Positions 1 through 5,616 of a DNA stretch of 9,780 bases are shown here, piece by piece. How positions within the stretch are numbered: the stretch's first letter is position 1; each line of letters begins with the position of its first letter. The notes below the pieces were generated by a model. The model did no database searches, was not told where the DNA came from, and worked only from the letters and a program-made list of their open reading frames with translations. The stretch is from Eubacteriales bacterium (GTDB lineage: Bacteria > Bacillota_A > Clostridia > Lachnospirales > Lachnospiraceae), in the NCBI GenBank assembly GCA_030527765.1, contig JAUNAE010000121.1, forward strand, positions 1 through 9,780, read 5' to 3'. A program made the position numbers and the translations under genes.

Positions 1-69
1 GCATACTTTGGAAAAATGTTCAAGAAGCAGTATGGGATGACTCCAAGTGAATATCGGCAAAGCAGATAA
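1..69 (+). CDS. AraC-family transcriptional regulator, C-terminal end (partial)
   Basis: The first codons of the window read in frame to a TAA stop and give a 22-residue tail containing YFGKMFKKQYGMTPSEYR. This is the signature end of the second helix-turn-helix of AraC/XylS regulators (F-x-x-x-FKK-x-x-G-x-TP-x-x-YR). Only the end of the DNA-binding domain is present, so the sensory domain and regulated pathway cannot be told. The gene converges on the toxin gene, with only 5 bp between the two stop codons. No hairpin terminator is visible there. Confidence 0.8.
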   Translation, partial: AYFGKMFKKQYGMTPSEYRQSR

Positions 70-74
70 ACTCA

Positions 75-398
75 TCAAATCATTCGTTTTCTATCCCTGC
101 CTTTATAGAGCAATCTTCTGACTTCCATAATCTTATAATCAGACTCATCATCTATAACCACATAGTACACTACGTAGTTCTTCACATAAATTCGATAGTA
201 AGGATGCTTTCTTTCTATGAGAGAATGATAAGGCTCAAAATCTTCGCAAATCGGAACACGCTCAATGATAGCATTCTCCACATCATCCACCAGATCATCT
301 GCCGCCTTAGGATTCCGTAAATTTGAAGCAATATAAAAAGCTGTCTTTTCCAAATCCTCAAAAAATATCGGAAGATATCTTAGCTTATAATCACTCAT
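75..398 (-). CDS. RelE/ParE-superfamily toxin of a type II toxin-antitoxin module
   Basis: This is a 107-residue protein with the usual RelE/ParE order. It has an N-terminal helical pair (about residues 9-50, with YIASNLRNPKAADDL, like the family's 'YI...L.NP.AA..L'). A beta-sheet core follows (about 60-98, with YRIYVKNYVVYYVV and a late IMEVRRLLY strand), then a basic tail (GRDRKR). Such proteins are usually ribosome-dependent mRNA interferases or gyrase poisons; which one cannot be decided here. An upstream in-frame ATG at 434 exists. I chose 398 because AGGAGG (403-408) lies just before it and because this gives a classic 8-bp overlap with the antitoxin stop (ATGAGTGA), implying translational coupling. 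Length is normal and the frame is intact, so the toxin is probably functional. Confidence 0.85.
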   Translation of the reverse strand: MSDYKLRYLPIFFEDLEKTAFYIASNLRNPKAADDLVDDVENAIIERVPICEDFEPYHSLIERKHPYYRIYVKNYVVYYVVIDDESDYKIMEVRRLLYKGRDRKRMI

Positions 399-648
399 GC
401 AACCTCCTACGCAAACTTGCAAAGCCTTCCTCATGTGTTACTCTATACGAACTATCCTCAGCAACTCTATCAGCATAATCCAATGCTCTCTCAACCCCAT
501 CTGTAAGCTGGGAATATGCTTCCAAACTAAGCACCACCATGGAACCATATCCATTCTTAGTCAAAAAGACTGGCTCACCTCCACTTACAATCTTTTCAAT
601 ATCTGTAAATTTATTTCTCAAATCTGAAACAGGTTTAATTTGCAACAT
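391..648 (-). CDS. Phd/YefM-family antitoxin
   Basis: This is an 85-residue protein, the first gene of the pair. Residues 1-50 match the Phd/YefM DNA-binding fold: 'SDLRNKF' near the start, a central 'EPVFLTKNGYGSMVVLS' block (family pattern 'P..IT.NG....VL.S...Y'), and LEAYSQL after it. The charged C-terminal part (about 51-85) is where these antitoxins wrap and neutralise their toxin. A strong ribosome site (GGAGG, about 8 nt before the ATG) supports the start. Proteins of this family normally repress their own operon. The tandem repeat just upstream (672-693) is the natural candidate operator. Confidence 0.85.
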   Translation of the reverse strand: MLQIKPVSDLRNKFTDIEKIVSGGEPVFLTKNGYGSMVVLSLEAYSQLTDGVERALDYADRVAEDSSYRVTHEEGFASLRRRLHE

Positions 649-671
649 AGCAATTCCTCCTTGTCATATTT

Positions 672-693
672 TATCATAATTCTATCATAATTC
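672..693. repeat. Perfect tandem 11-bp repeat, candidate antitoxin operator
   Basis: TATCATAATTC occurs twice back to back (672-682 and 683-693), exactly between the -10 hexamer of the toxin-antitoxin promoter and the antitoxin ribosome site. Phd/YefM proteins bind short repeated sites overlapping their own promoter, so this is the likely binding site. No palindromic Phd-type half sites were recognised, so the operator role is inferred. Confidence 0.5.
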
Positions 694-722
694 GTTATAT
701 ATTCATATTATACCCAATTCAA
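694..722 (-). promoter_or_regulatory. Candidate sigma-A promoter of the toxin-antitoxin operon
   Basis: On the minus strand TTGAAT (722-717) and TATAAC (699-694) are 17 bp apart, 46 bp before the antitoxin ATG. A second good -10 hexamer, TATAAT (712-707), lies inside the same stretch with only a weak TTTACG -35 at 15-bp spacing. Either could be used. Called by eye in AT-rich DNA. Confidence 0.5.
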
Positions 723-843
723 GGAATCGTAAAGCTAATTTTTATTATAAATTTAGGATAACTTCTGACACCTGACAATATAAGACAAAAACCACCTAGT
801 TCCGACAAGTGTTGAGTGCTAATTTCTTTTGGTAAAATTTAGT

Positions 844-875
844 AAAAAACCAGCCCGAGTGAATTTTCGAGCTGG
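844..875 (-). terminator. Intrinsic terminator of the UxaA-family dehydratase gene
   Basis: A 9-bp stem (850-858 with 867-875) has one C/A mismatch on the plus strand that becomes a G-U pair in minus-strand RNA. It is followed on the minus strand by TTTTTT (849-844). It lies 46 bp after the dehydratase stop codon. The stretch 723-843 between this terminator and the toxin-antitoxin promoter holds nothing I can recognise. Confidence 0.85.
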
Positions 876-921
876 CTTGATGTGAAGCATAATGAAATTA
901 CATACTTATTTGGATGTGCAT

Positions 922-2436
922 TTATACAAATCTGCAAACGTGATCAACTGCAATATCCGAGAAACCATACGCTTCTGCTTTTGTCAGTTTTCCATTTAGA
1001 ATATTTCCGATTTCATCAACCATTTCCGAACCCATTTTCTGGTAGGTTTTTTCTCCACGAACAATTGCACTGAGGTCAATATCCATATTGTCTTCCATAT
1101 TTTTATAGGTTCTTCCGTTAGCTGTCACTTTCAGAACCGGTGCGATTGCATTTCCGGTCGGTGTACCTCTTCCGGTGGTGAAGATGACTGCCTGACAACC
1201 GGCTGCTACCATAGAAGTGACGGAAGAAATGTCATATCCTGCAGTATCCATAACCAAAGCGCCTCTCTTAGTCGGAGCCTTTGCCTGCTCCAGTACCTCA
1301 ACAATCGGTCTGGTACCACCCTTACGGATGCATCCAAGGCTTTTTTCATCCAGTGTAGATAATCCGCCGGCCTTATTTCCAGGTGTCGGCTGTCCGGCTC
1401 TGCAATCCTGTCCCGCTGCTATTAAATGTTTCTCGTATTCCTCACAGACATCAATAATCTGATTATAGATCTCAGCTGTAGCACCTCTCTTGGCCAGGAC
1501 ATGCTCCCCTCCGATCCATTCAATAGATTCACTCATCATGGTTGAAGCCCCAAGATCAACAAGAATGTCACTGAGTTCTCCCACTGCCGGATTACTTGCA
1601 ATACCGGATGTAGCATCGGAACCTCCACACTCAATTCCAAGAAGGAGTTCTGATATATCAAACAATTCCTTCTGCTGCATTGCAGCCTGAGCTGCCAGAT
1701 CCTTCGCTGCACGGACAGCCTTCTCAATCGTTTTCAGTGTTCCACCCTCTTCCTGAATACCAAAAGAAACTACCGGCTTGTCCGTCATAGCTTCGATTTT
1801 CTTTCTGAGTTCTGCATGCGGTACCGTCTCGCACCCAAGACCAATGATAACTACTCCGTATACATTGGGATTACAAGCAAAGCCTGTCAGTACCTTCTGA
1901 CTCATAGCCGTATTCGCTGCCACATCGGAACATCCCGTATTAAACACAACATTGACTGCCCCTCTAACCTGACTTGCTACGATTCTGCTGCTTTCACTTC
2001 CACAAGCACATGCAGGAAGGATCAAAACATGATTGCGGATACCCGGTCTTCCCTGGGATCTGCGATATCCCCAGAATTTCATTTCTTTACGTGAGGAATC
2101 TCCCACAGACTGTTTTGCCATCATCATATAATGATCGCCGCTGATTCTTTCGCTATCATAATTTCTTGGAATACTGAAAAGATTCTTGTCATTTACTAGA
2201 TGACCTGCAACTACAGCTTCGGATACTTCACCAAGGATCTCCCCATATTTGATGACCTGCTCGCCTTTATTGATTTCCGTAAGAGCAATCTTATGGCAGT
2301 AAGGAATATTCTCTTTCGCAGTAATGCTCAGGAGTTGATTCCCTTTTCTATAGGTTACAATCTCTCCTTTTGTAATGTCTGCCAGGCAAGTTACTACGTT
2401 ATCTATCTCGTCCATCATAATTGCATTAATAGCCAT
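922..2436 (-). CDS. uxaA: UxaA-family dehydratase/hydrolase (altronate dehydratase-like)
   Basis: This is a 504-residue protein, the usual length for altronate dehydratase (about 495). Residues 8-90 form the SAF domain, where E. coli UxaA has the similar ALTDIAKGANVIKYG block (here IALTEINKGEQVIKYG). Residues 120-500 are the galactarate/altronate dehydratase domain. Hallmarks seen are GYRRSQGRPGIRNHVLILP (123-141), IGLGCETV (198-205), GIECGGSDATSGIASNP (267-283), TPGNKAGGLSTLDEKSLGC (351-369) and TTGRGTPTGN (420-429). In E. coli UxaA the reaction is removal of water from altronate to 2-dehydro-3-deoxygluconate, with a metal cofactor. Galactarate dehydratase (GarD) and sulfolactate sulfo-lyase share the fold, and no pathway genes are nearby, so the substrate is not fixed. 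AAGGAG 4-9 nt before the ATG supports the start. It is divergent from the LysR gene. Confidence 0.85.
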   Translation of the reverse strand: MAINAIMMDEIDNVVTCLADITKGEIVTYRKGNQLLSITAKENIPYCHKIALTEINKGEQVIKYGEILGEVSEAVVAGHLVNDKNLFSIPRNYDSERISGDHYMMMAKQSVGDSSRKEMKFWGYRRSQGRPGIRNHVLILPACACGSESSRIVASQVRGAVNVVFNTGCSDVAANTAMSQKVLTGFACNPNVYGVVIIGLGCETVPHAELRKKIEAMTDKPVVSFGIQEEGGTLKTIEKAVRAAKDLAAQAAMQQKELFDISELLLGIECGGSDATSGIASNPAVGELSDILVDLGASTMMSESIEWIGGEHVLAKRGATAEIYNQIIDVCEEYEKHLIAAGQDCRAGQPTPGNKAGGLSTLDEKSLGCIRKGGTRPIVEVLEQAKAPTKRGALVMDTAGYDISSVTSMVAAGCQAVIFTTGRGTPTGNAIAPVLKVTANGRTYKNMEDNMDIDLSAIVRGEKTYQKMGSEMVDEIGNILNGKLTKAEAYGFSDIAVDHVCRFV

Positions 2437-2582
2437 TTATCTTCTCCTTTATATCTTCTGATTTCATTTTTGAGGTTTCGCTTCTTTGTATCTTTACTTT
2501 ACCTCCTGAGATATATATAATCAAATTTATAGTATTTATATTTGCATAAATTCAGTTTATACCTTTATTAAAGGAGAAGACT
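2437..2582. promoter_or_regulatory. Divergent promoter region between the dehydratase and LysR genes, with a LysR-box-like site
   Basis: This 146-bp AT-rich region must hold both promoters. A T-N11-A box with dyad symmetry, TATAgtattTATA (2528-2540), lies inside a larger inverted repeat, AATTTAT (2524-2530) with ATAAATT (2546-2552). That is the form expected of a LysR-type binding site in a divergent promoter. Minus-strand TTGATT-N17-TAAAGT is a possible promoter for the dehydratase. The sequence is very A/T rich, so symmetric words arise easily. An AGGAGG without a fitting start codon lies near 2502-2507. Confidence 0.4.
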
Positions 2583-3533
2583 ATGGAACAGGAAATGAAA
2601 TACATCTATACCGTCTACCAACACTCTAGTTTTTCAAAAGCTGCACAGGCATTATACATTACACAGCCCGCTCTTAGTCTGGCTGTACAGAGAGTGGAAT
2701 CACGAATTGGAATGCCTCTTTTTGACCGAACGACAAAACCAATCCATCTGACCGAAGCCGGACAACTTTATATACAAGGAGTTCTCGCTATACAGAATAC
2801 AGAAAATACCATTCAGGAGAAGATAAATGATCTATCTGAACTCAAGGCCGGAACTTTACGGATCGGAGGAACTCACTACTTTAATTCTTATATTCTTCCG
2901 CCTGTAATTGAGTCCTTCATGCAAAAATATCCGGGAATCAACCTGCAACTTATAGAAGACCACTCCCATCATTTGCTCGAATCTTTATATGACCATAATG
3001 TGGACATTACTTTTAATTGCACGCAAAATCCTAAGGATACTTTTCGGAGAAGTCCCTGCTTTACTGATACCCTTTTATTGGCTGTTCCTAAACATTTTGA
3101 TGTGAATCAGAAATTGACGGAGTATGCATTATCATCTAATGACATTCTTAATGGAAAACATAAGGATGTATATACCTCCGGTATAACGCTAGAGCTATTC
3201 GCGGATACACCTTTTATTCTGCTTTCAAGTGGAAACGATCTGCAAACCCGGTGCAAATCCTTTTTCGAACAGGCAGCTATAAATCCAATTATTAAACTGG
3301 AAGTAAACCAGTTAGTTACAGCATGGCATCTGGCATGTTCCGGAGTAGGTGCTACATTTATCAGTGATTTCTTAGTAAAATCTCCTTCTGATGGCATGAT
3401 ATTCTACCGCATCGCTGATCCGAAATCGGTTCGTGTATTTGATCTAATCATGTCAGACAGACATTATGTCTCAAAAGCAATGAGTGCCTTTCAATCTGTT
3501 TTCCAAGAGCATTATGGTGTTTACGCTCCCTAA
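2583..3533 (+). CDS. LysR-family transcriptional regulator
   Basis: This is a 316-residue protein of normal LysR length. The winged helix-turn-helix is at residues 5-65: SSFSKAAQALYITQPALSLA with VQRVESRIGMPLFDRTTKPIHLTEAG, the conserved 'A...L..(T/S)QP(A/S)LS.....LE...G..LF.R' pattern. A linker helix (about 66-88) and the periplasmic-binding-protein-like effector domain (about 92-310) follow. A late 'ACSGVGATFISDFLV' block is usual for the second lobe. The ribosome site AAGGAG (2571-2576) is 6 nt before the ATG. It is transcribed divergently from the dehydratase, the classic LysR arrangement, so it probably activates that gene in response to its sugar-acid substrate or a pathway intermediate. 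Confidence 0.92.
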   Translation: MEQEMKYIYTVYQHSSFSKAAQALYITQPALSLAVQRVESRIGMPLFDRTTKPIHLTEAGQLYIQGVLAIQNTENTIQEKINDLSELKAGTLRIGGTHYFNSYILPPVIESFMQKYPGINLQLIEDHSHHLLESLYDHNVDITFNCTQNPKDTFRRSPCFTDTLLLAVPKHFDVNQKLTEYALSSNDILNGKHKDVYTSGITLELFADTPFILLSSGNDLQTRCKSFFEQAAINPIIKLEVNQLVTAWHLACSGVGATFISDFLVKSPSDGMIFYRIADPKSVRVFDLIMSDRHYVSKAMSAFQSVFQEHYGVYAP

Positions 3534-3537
3534 ACAT

Positions 3538-3683
3538 ATGCTCTATTCCGTCGTTCCTATTTTCTGGGGCACTTTTTTTCGTTTTGGTATTTCTCCTGTA
3601 TATGCATCTTCTGCAGTATTTTTAAAGTTCTGCTTCTCAAGCCATGCTTCCTCATCCAGAGTCTCTGGGACATCAATTCTTTC
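3538..3683. repeat. Copy 1 of a 3'-end duplication shared with 7140-7293
   Basis: Hand alignment with 7140-7293 shows seven substitutions, one 1-bp indel and one 9-bp indel over about 145 aligned bases (about 95% identity). The match covers the last ~30 codons of the reading frame and about 55 bp beyond the TIGR04076 stop codon. It ends sharply at 3683/7293. On the other side it stops within about 10 bp of the LysR stop codon here, and of the ribosome site of the zinc-ribbon gene at the other copy. Confidence 0.9.
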
Positions 3684-3800
3684 CGTTTGGAAAATGATTT
3701 TCATGGTTTCCGCATGAACTTTGCGACGGATGCTACGCAGATCAGTGCTCCAGCTCCAACTGACAGAAATCTTATCCCCATTACGGATGAGTGTGCTCAT
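3543..3800 (-). pseudogene. 3' remnant related to the TIGR04076 gene
   Basis: The open frame gives 85 residues. Its C-terminal half (DVPETLDEEAWLEKQNFKN and on) is nearly identical to the end of the TIGR04076 protein at 7192-7611. Read-through continues about 15 residues further because the TAA of that gene is GAA here. Upstream the DNA does not match, but one spacing is kept: W-x-x-D-x-R ... T-x-x-x-IF-x-x-ER lies at identical distances in both proteins. This suggests a diverged paralogue rather than a random fusion, though the conserved GPCP and CCNDG motifs are absent. The ATG at 3800 has no ribosome site, and a minus-strand terminator (3822-3862) lies directly before it. I read it as a remnant. 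The alternative is a short unknown gene that acquired the same 3' end. Confidence 0.6.
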
Positions 3801-3821
3801 GTTACTTACTATCTTGTATGT

Positions 3822-3862
3822 AAAAAGAAAGACAGAAGTAAATTCAAAAACTTACTCCTGTC
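3822..3862 (-). terminator. Intrinsic terminator, minus strand
   Basis: GACAGAAGTAA (3831-3841) pairs with TTACTCCTGTC (3852-3862). The single mismatch becomes G-U in minus-strand RNA. It is followed on that strand by TTTCTTTTTA. It would stop transcripts from the ATPase/rhodanese remnant region. Confidence 0.7.
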
Positions 3863-3936
3863 TAAAATGAACACCTAATGATAGCTTAACTTATTGGCTA
3901 TTAAGGTCTTTTTCATAACTACTGTACATATGTTAT

Positions 3937-3978
3937 AAACAGGAGCTTACTCAGCATTAAAGTAGGCTCCCAGTTTTC
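3937..3978 (+). terminator. Probable intrinsic terminator, plus strand
   Basis: GGAGCTTACT (3942-3951) pairs fully with AGTAGGCTCC (3961-3970), including one G-U pair on the plus strand, and is followed by CAGTTTTCT. An outer AAAC/GTTT pairing extends it. It is the first good plus-strand terminator after the LysR gene, though about 400 bp downstream. The stretch 3863-4110 otherwise holds no gene. A 20-codon minus-strand fragment (3978-4040) bounded by stops, and two small hairpins (4011-4055), are all I see in it. Confidence 0.55.
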
Positions 3979-4110
3979 TACATCTTTGTTGTGATAACAC
4001 TAGACAATAGTTCCGGATTGAAAAAATCCAGTAAATATGGGCTCTACAGGCCCTGATATGGTAAGACGAAAGCCCCGTTCCTAAAGCAACAACCTATTTT
4101 TACACTCATT

Positions 4111-4356
4111 TTATACCATGGCAACAGAATAACTTTTACGATACCCTCTCGATCTGGCAAAAAAGGTAACTCTGTCCGCTGTAAAACCTGACTCGCAAAG
4201 AAAGAACACGAACGTATCCTTTCTTTGTTTATTTAACCAGTCCATAACATCGTCCATAGGCATTCTAATAACATTTTCACCTTCCAGTCCTTTACAACAG
4301 CCATCATGTCTTAAATCAATGATATATTTATTTGCTGTTATTTTCAAAAGCATCAA
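4111..4356 (-). pseudogene. Rhodanese-like domain, 3' fragment
   Basis: The frame gives about 75 residues that resemble the second half of a rhodanese domain. There is an early strand KYIIDLRHDG, an ENVIRMPMDD segment in the place of the usual 'A.(N/H)IP', and then FFLCESGFTADRV, the cysteine-loop motif (usual form CRSG.RS) with Cys at residue 54. A closing helix and strand follow (FFARSRGYRKSYSV). The Arg expected in the active loop is not present. There is no proper start: the frame emerges out of the ATPase reading frame in a different phase, around 4340. It has no ribosome site of its own, so it is most likely a deletion product. Full-length rhodanese domains run about 100-120 residues, so about the first third is missing. 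Rhodanese assignment is moderate. Confidence 0.5.
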
Positions 4357-4531
4357 ATGCTATTTCAATAATATGATCCTTATCTACCCCCTCCGATATC
4401 AGATGATTTTTGAATAACTGAAAAAGAAGATAAGATTTACCACAACGTCTTATTCCTGTGATGACTTTGATTAAGCCATTATTTTTTTTGCTTATCAATT
4501 TTTCTAGATATATATTTCTTTCTATAATCAT
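4328..4531 (-). pseudogene. AAA-type ATPase, 5' fragment (AAA_14/DUF4143-like family)
   Basis: This is a 67-residue N-terminal piece containing a Walker A motif, GIRRCGKS (residues 26-33), in the context LIKVITGIRRCGKSYLLFQL. That context is characteristic of a large clostridial/archaeal family of about 400-residue ATPases with a DUF4143 tail. Similarity runs through IIEIAFDAFEN, then the frame ends at NSK-stop. Walker B, sensor and C-terminal domains are missing. The start is well supported by GGAGG 8 nt before the ATG, and a good promoter lies upstream (4587-4615). It was therefore a normal 5' end, later joined out of phase to the rhodanese fragment by a deletion. Confidence 0.8.
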
Positions 4532-4543
4532 AATCCGATCCTC

Positions 4544-4661
4544 CTACTGGACATTTTTACATGATGATGCATTTTTGTTTAGTAATAGTATATATCATTT
4601 AATCATTTCTATCAATTCTCTATTAAATTTTTTTGCGTTTACCCGCATTTTTGTCCAGTAG
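4544..4661. repeat. Three TACTGGACA-type boxes around the ATPase promoter
   Basis: Box A, GCATTTTTGTCCAGTA (4645-4660), recurs as box B, GCATTTTTGTTTAGTA (4569-4584, two mismatches), in direct orientation. The end of box A also recurs inverted as box C, CTACTGGACA (4544-4553), a perfect 10-bp inverted repeat with TGTCCAGTAG (4652-4661). A lies upstream of the -35, B covers the start point, and C abuts the ribosome site. They read as operators, or less likely as ends of a small mobile element. No other coding signal is present in 4532-4726. Confidence 0.65.
4587..4615 (-). promoter_or_regulatory. Sigma-A promoter of the truncated ATPase gene
   Basis: Minus-strand TTGATA (4615-4610), a 17-bp spacer and TATACT (4592-4587) are close to consensus. 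The predicted transcript starts near 4580, about 50 nt before the ATG. This is among the best promoter matches in the window, although the gene it serves is broken. Confidence 0.7.
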
Positions 4662-4726
4662 AATTCCATTCAATTTTCTATATTAAGATCACTCTAATCT
4701 AAAGTTAATGACATTGCGTTAGAAAC

Positions 4727-4744
4727 GTGCACCGCCAGGCGCAC
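4727..4744 (-). terminator. Secondary hairpin after the TPM operon terminator
   Basis: GTGCaCC (4727-4733) pairs with GGcGCAC (4738-4744) around a GCCA loop. On the minus strand the mismatch becomes a G-U pair and the stem is followed by GTTTCT. Lying just past the main terminator, it may serve as a back-up. The T-run is weak. Confidence 0.35.
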
Positions 4745-4747
4745 AGT

Positions 4748-4784
4748 AAAAAGACGCTCTGTTAAATCTAACAGAACGCCTTTG
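4748..4784 (-). terminator. Strong intrinsic terminator after the TPM gene
   Basis: AAAGACGCTCTGTTA (4750-4764) pairs with TAACAGAACGCCTTT (4769-4783) around a 4-nt loop, with the two imperfect positions becoming G-U in minus-strand RNA. It is followed on the minus strand by a T-run. The A-flank also gives a T-run on the plus strand, so it may work both ways. It lies about 55 bp after the TPM stop codon. Confidence 0.85.
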
Positions 4785-4839
4785 TCTCTATGTATGCCGA
4801 ATGATATCTATATTTTTTGCCGATTTATTCCTGAAGTCT

Positions 4840-5616
4840 TTAAAAACTGTGTCCGCCTCCGGAACTAGATCCGCCTCCACCACCGCCTCCGCCGGACGAG
4901 CCATCAGATGAGCCGCCGGATGAGTGCAGGGTGCGCTCTGTCTTATATTTCTTTTTCTTTATCTCACTTACCCGGTAACGGTTCAGTATATGTTCCATCT
5001 GCTGCTCTTCAACGGTTAGTCTGCTGCGACCGAGGCGATGCATCAGCAGATAATTGACAAAGAAAGCAAGTATCAGGGCCAGCAGTGCATTGCCGATATA
5101 TTTCATCGGCTGTGGAATGGATGGCCCCTCCAACAGGGCAGTCACCTGAGTAAAAGTTTCTGCTGCACAGTCATAATACTGCTCACGCGTTGCCATGGTA
5201 TAAACATTGTCCGTGATCGTATCGGAATATGCTGACGTGATTGTGTAGCTGATGTCACCGCTGTTATACAGCCAAAGCTTGCGGTTATCCATATCGATTA
5301 GAAACAGCGTGCCGTCGTCCTGTTCAAAATACGACTCATAGAAGTCCTCTGCATAATCTTCTGCTGTCAAATCATTTTTGGATACAGTGACACAAACCGC
5401 ATGACCGTGTTCCGTGATTGGCCACATCACCTCACTGAGTAATTCTTCTTCCTCATCAGTGAAAAGATCCGCCGCATCTTCGATCAGCACATAATTCTGT
5501 GTATCTTCATTCTGATACGAATATGCTGCATGTGTTGTCTGCACACCTGCATGAAACAGCATCACAGCCAGAACCATCATCATTATCGTTCCTGTCACAG
5601 ATTTACGCACGGTCAT
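4840..5616 (-). CDS. TPM-domain protein (YgcG family), secreted and membrane-anchored, with a Gly/Ser-rich tail
   Basis: This is a 258-residue protein. A signal sequence (residues 1-30: basic start, hydrophobic stretch 9-24, likely cleavage after THA) is followed by a TPM domain (about 42-165). That domain contains YVLIEDAADLFTDEEEELL, a DGTLFLIDMDNRKLWL core and late helices. A membrane helix follows (about 172-193), then a basic stretch (218-228) and a low-complexity tail of Ser/Gly ending GGGHSF (233-258), typical of YgcG-like proteins. The TPM domain would face outside. The family's exact function is unsettled (plant TLP18.3 relatives act in photosystem repair or as acid phosphatases). 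I chose the ATG at 5616: AGGGGG precedes it and it gives a 14-bp overlap with the upstream zinc-ribbon gene. A longer frame to 5685 lies inside that gene. Confidence 0.85.
   Translation of the reverse strand: MTVRKSVTGTIMMMVLAVMLFHAGVQTTHAAYSYQNEDTQNYVLIEDAADLFTDEEEELLSEVMWPITEHGHAVCVTVSKNDLTAEDYAEDFYESYFEQDDGTLFLIDMDNRKLWLYNSGDISYTITSAYSDTITDNVYTMATREQYYDCAAETFTQVTALLEGPSIPQPMKYIGNALLALILAFFVNYLLMHRLGRSRLTVEEQQMEHILNRYRVSEIKKKKYKTERTLHSSGGSSDGSSGGGGGGGGSSSGGGHSF

Noticed and set aside
2426..2467. A 13-codon minus-strand upstream frame (MKSEDIKEKINGY) overlapping the dehydratase start
   Set aside because: The ATG has no ribosome site at a useful distance (the AGGAGG is over 30 nt away), and its codons include the dehydratase ribosome site itself; it looks incidental.
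3978..4040. A 20-codon minus-strand fragment that looks protein-like (LLDFFNPELLSSVITTKM)
   Set aside because: It is closed by an in-frame TAG a codon upstream, has no start codon or ribosome site, and I cannot link it to any family.
4011..4055. Two short stems (GGGC/GCCC and GGATT/AATCC) as a terminator or mobile element end
   Set aside because: Neither is followed by a T-run on either strand, and no inverted partner or target duplication was found.
4858..4925. CCGCC-rich run as a repeat or GC-rich element
   Set aside because: It is the reverse strand of the Gly/Ser codons in the TPM protein tail, a normal low-complexity end for that family.
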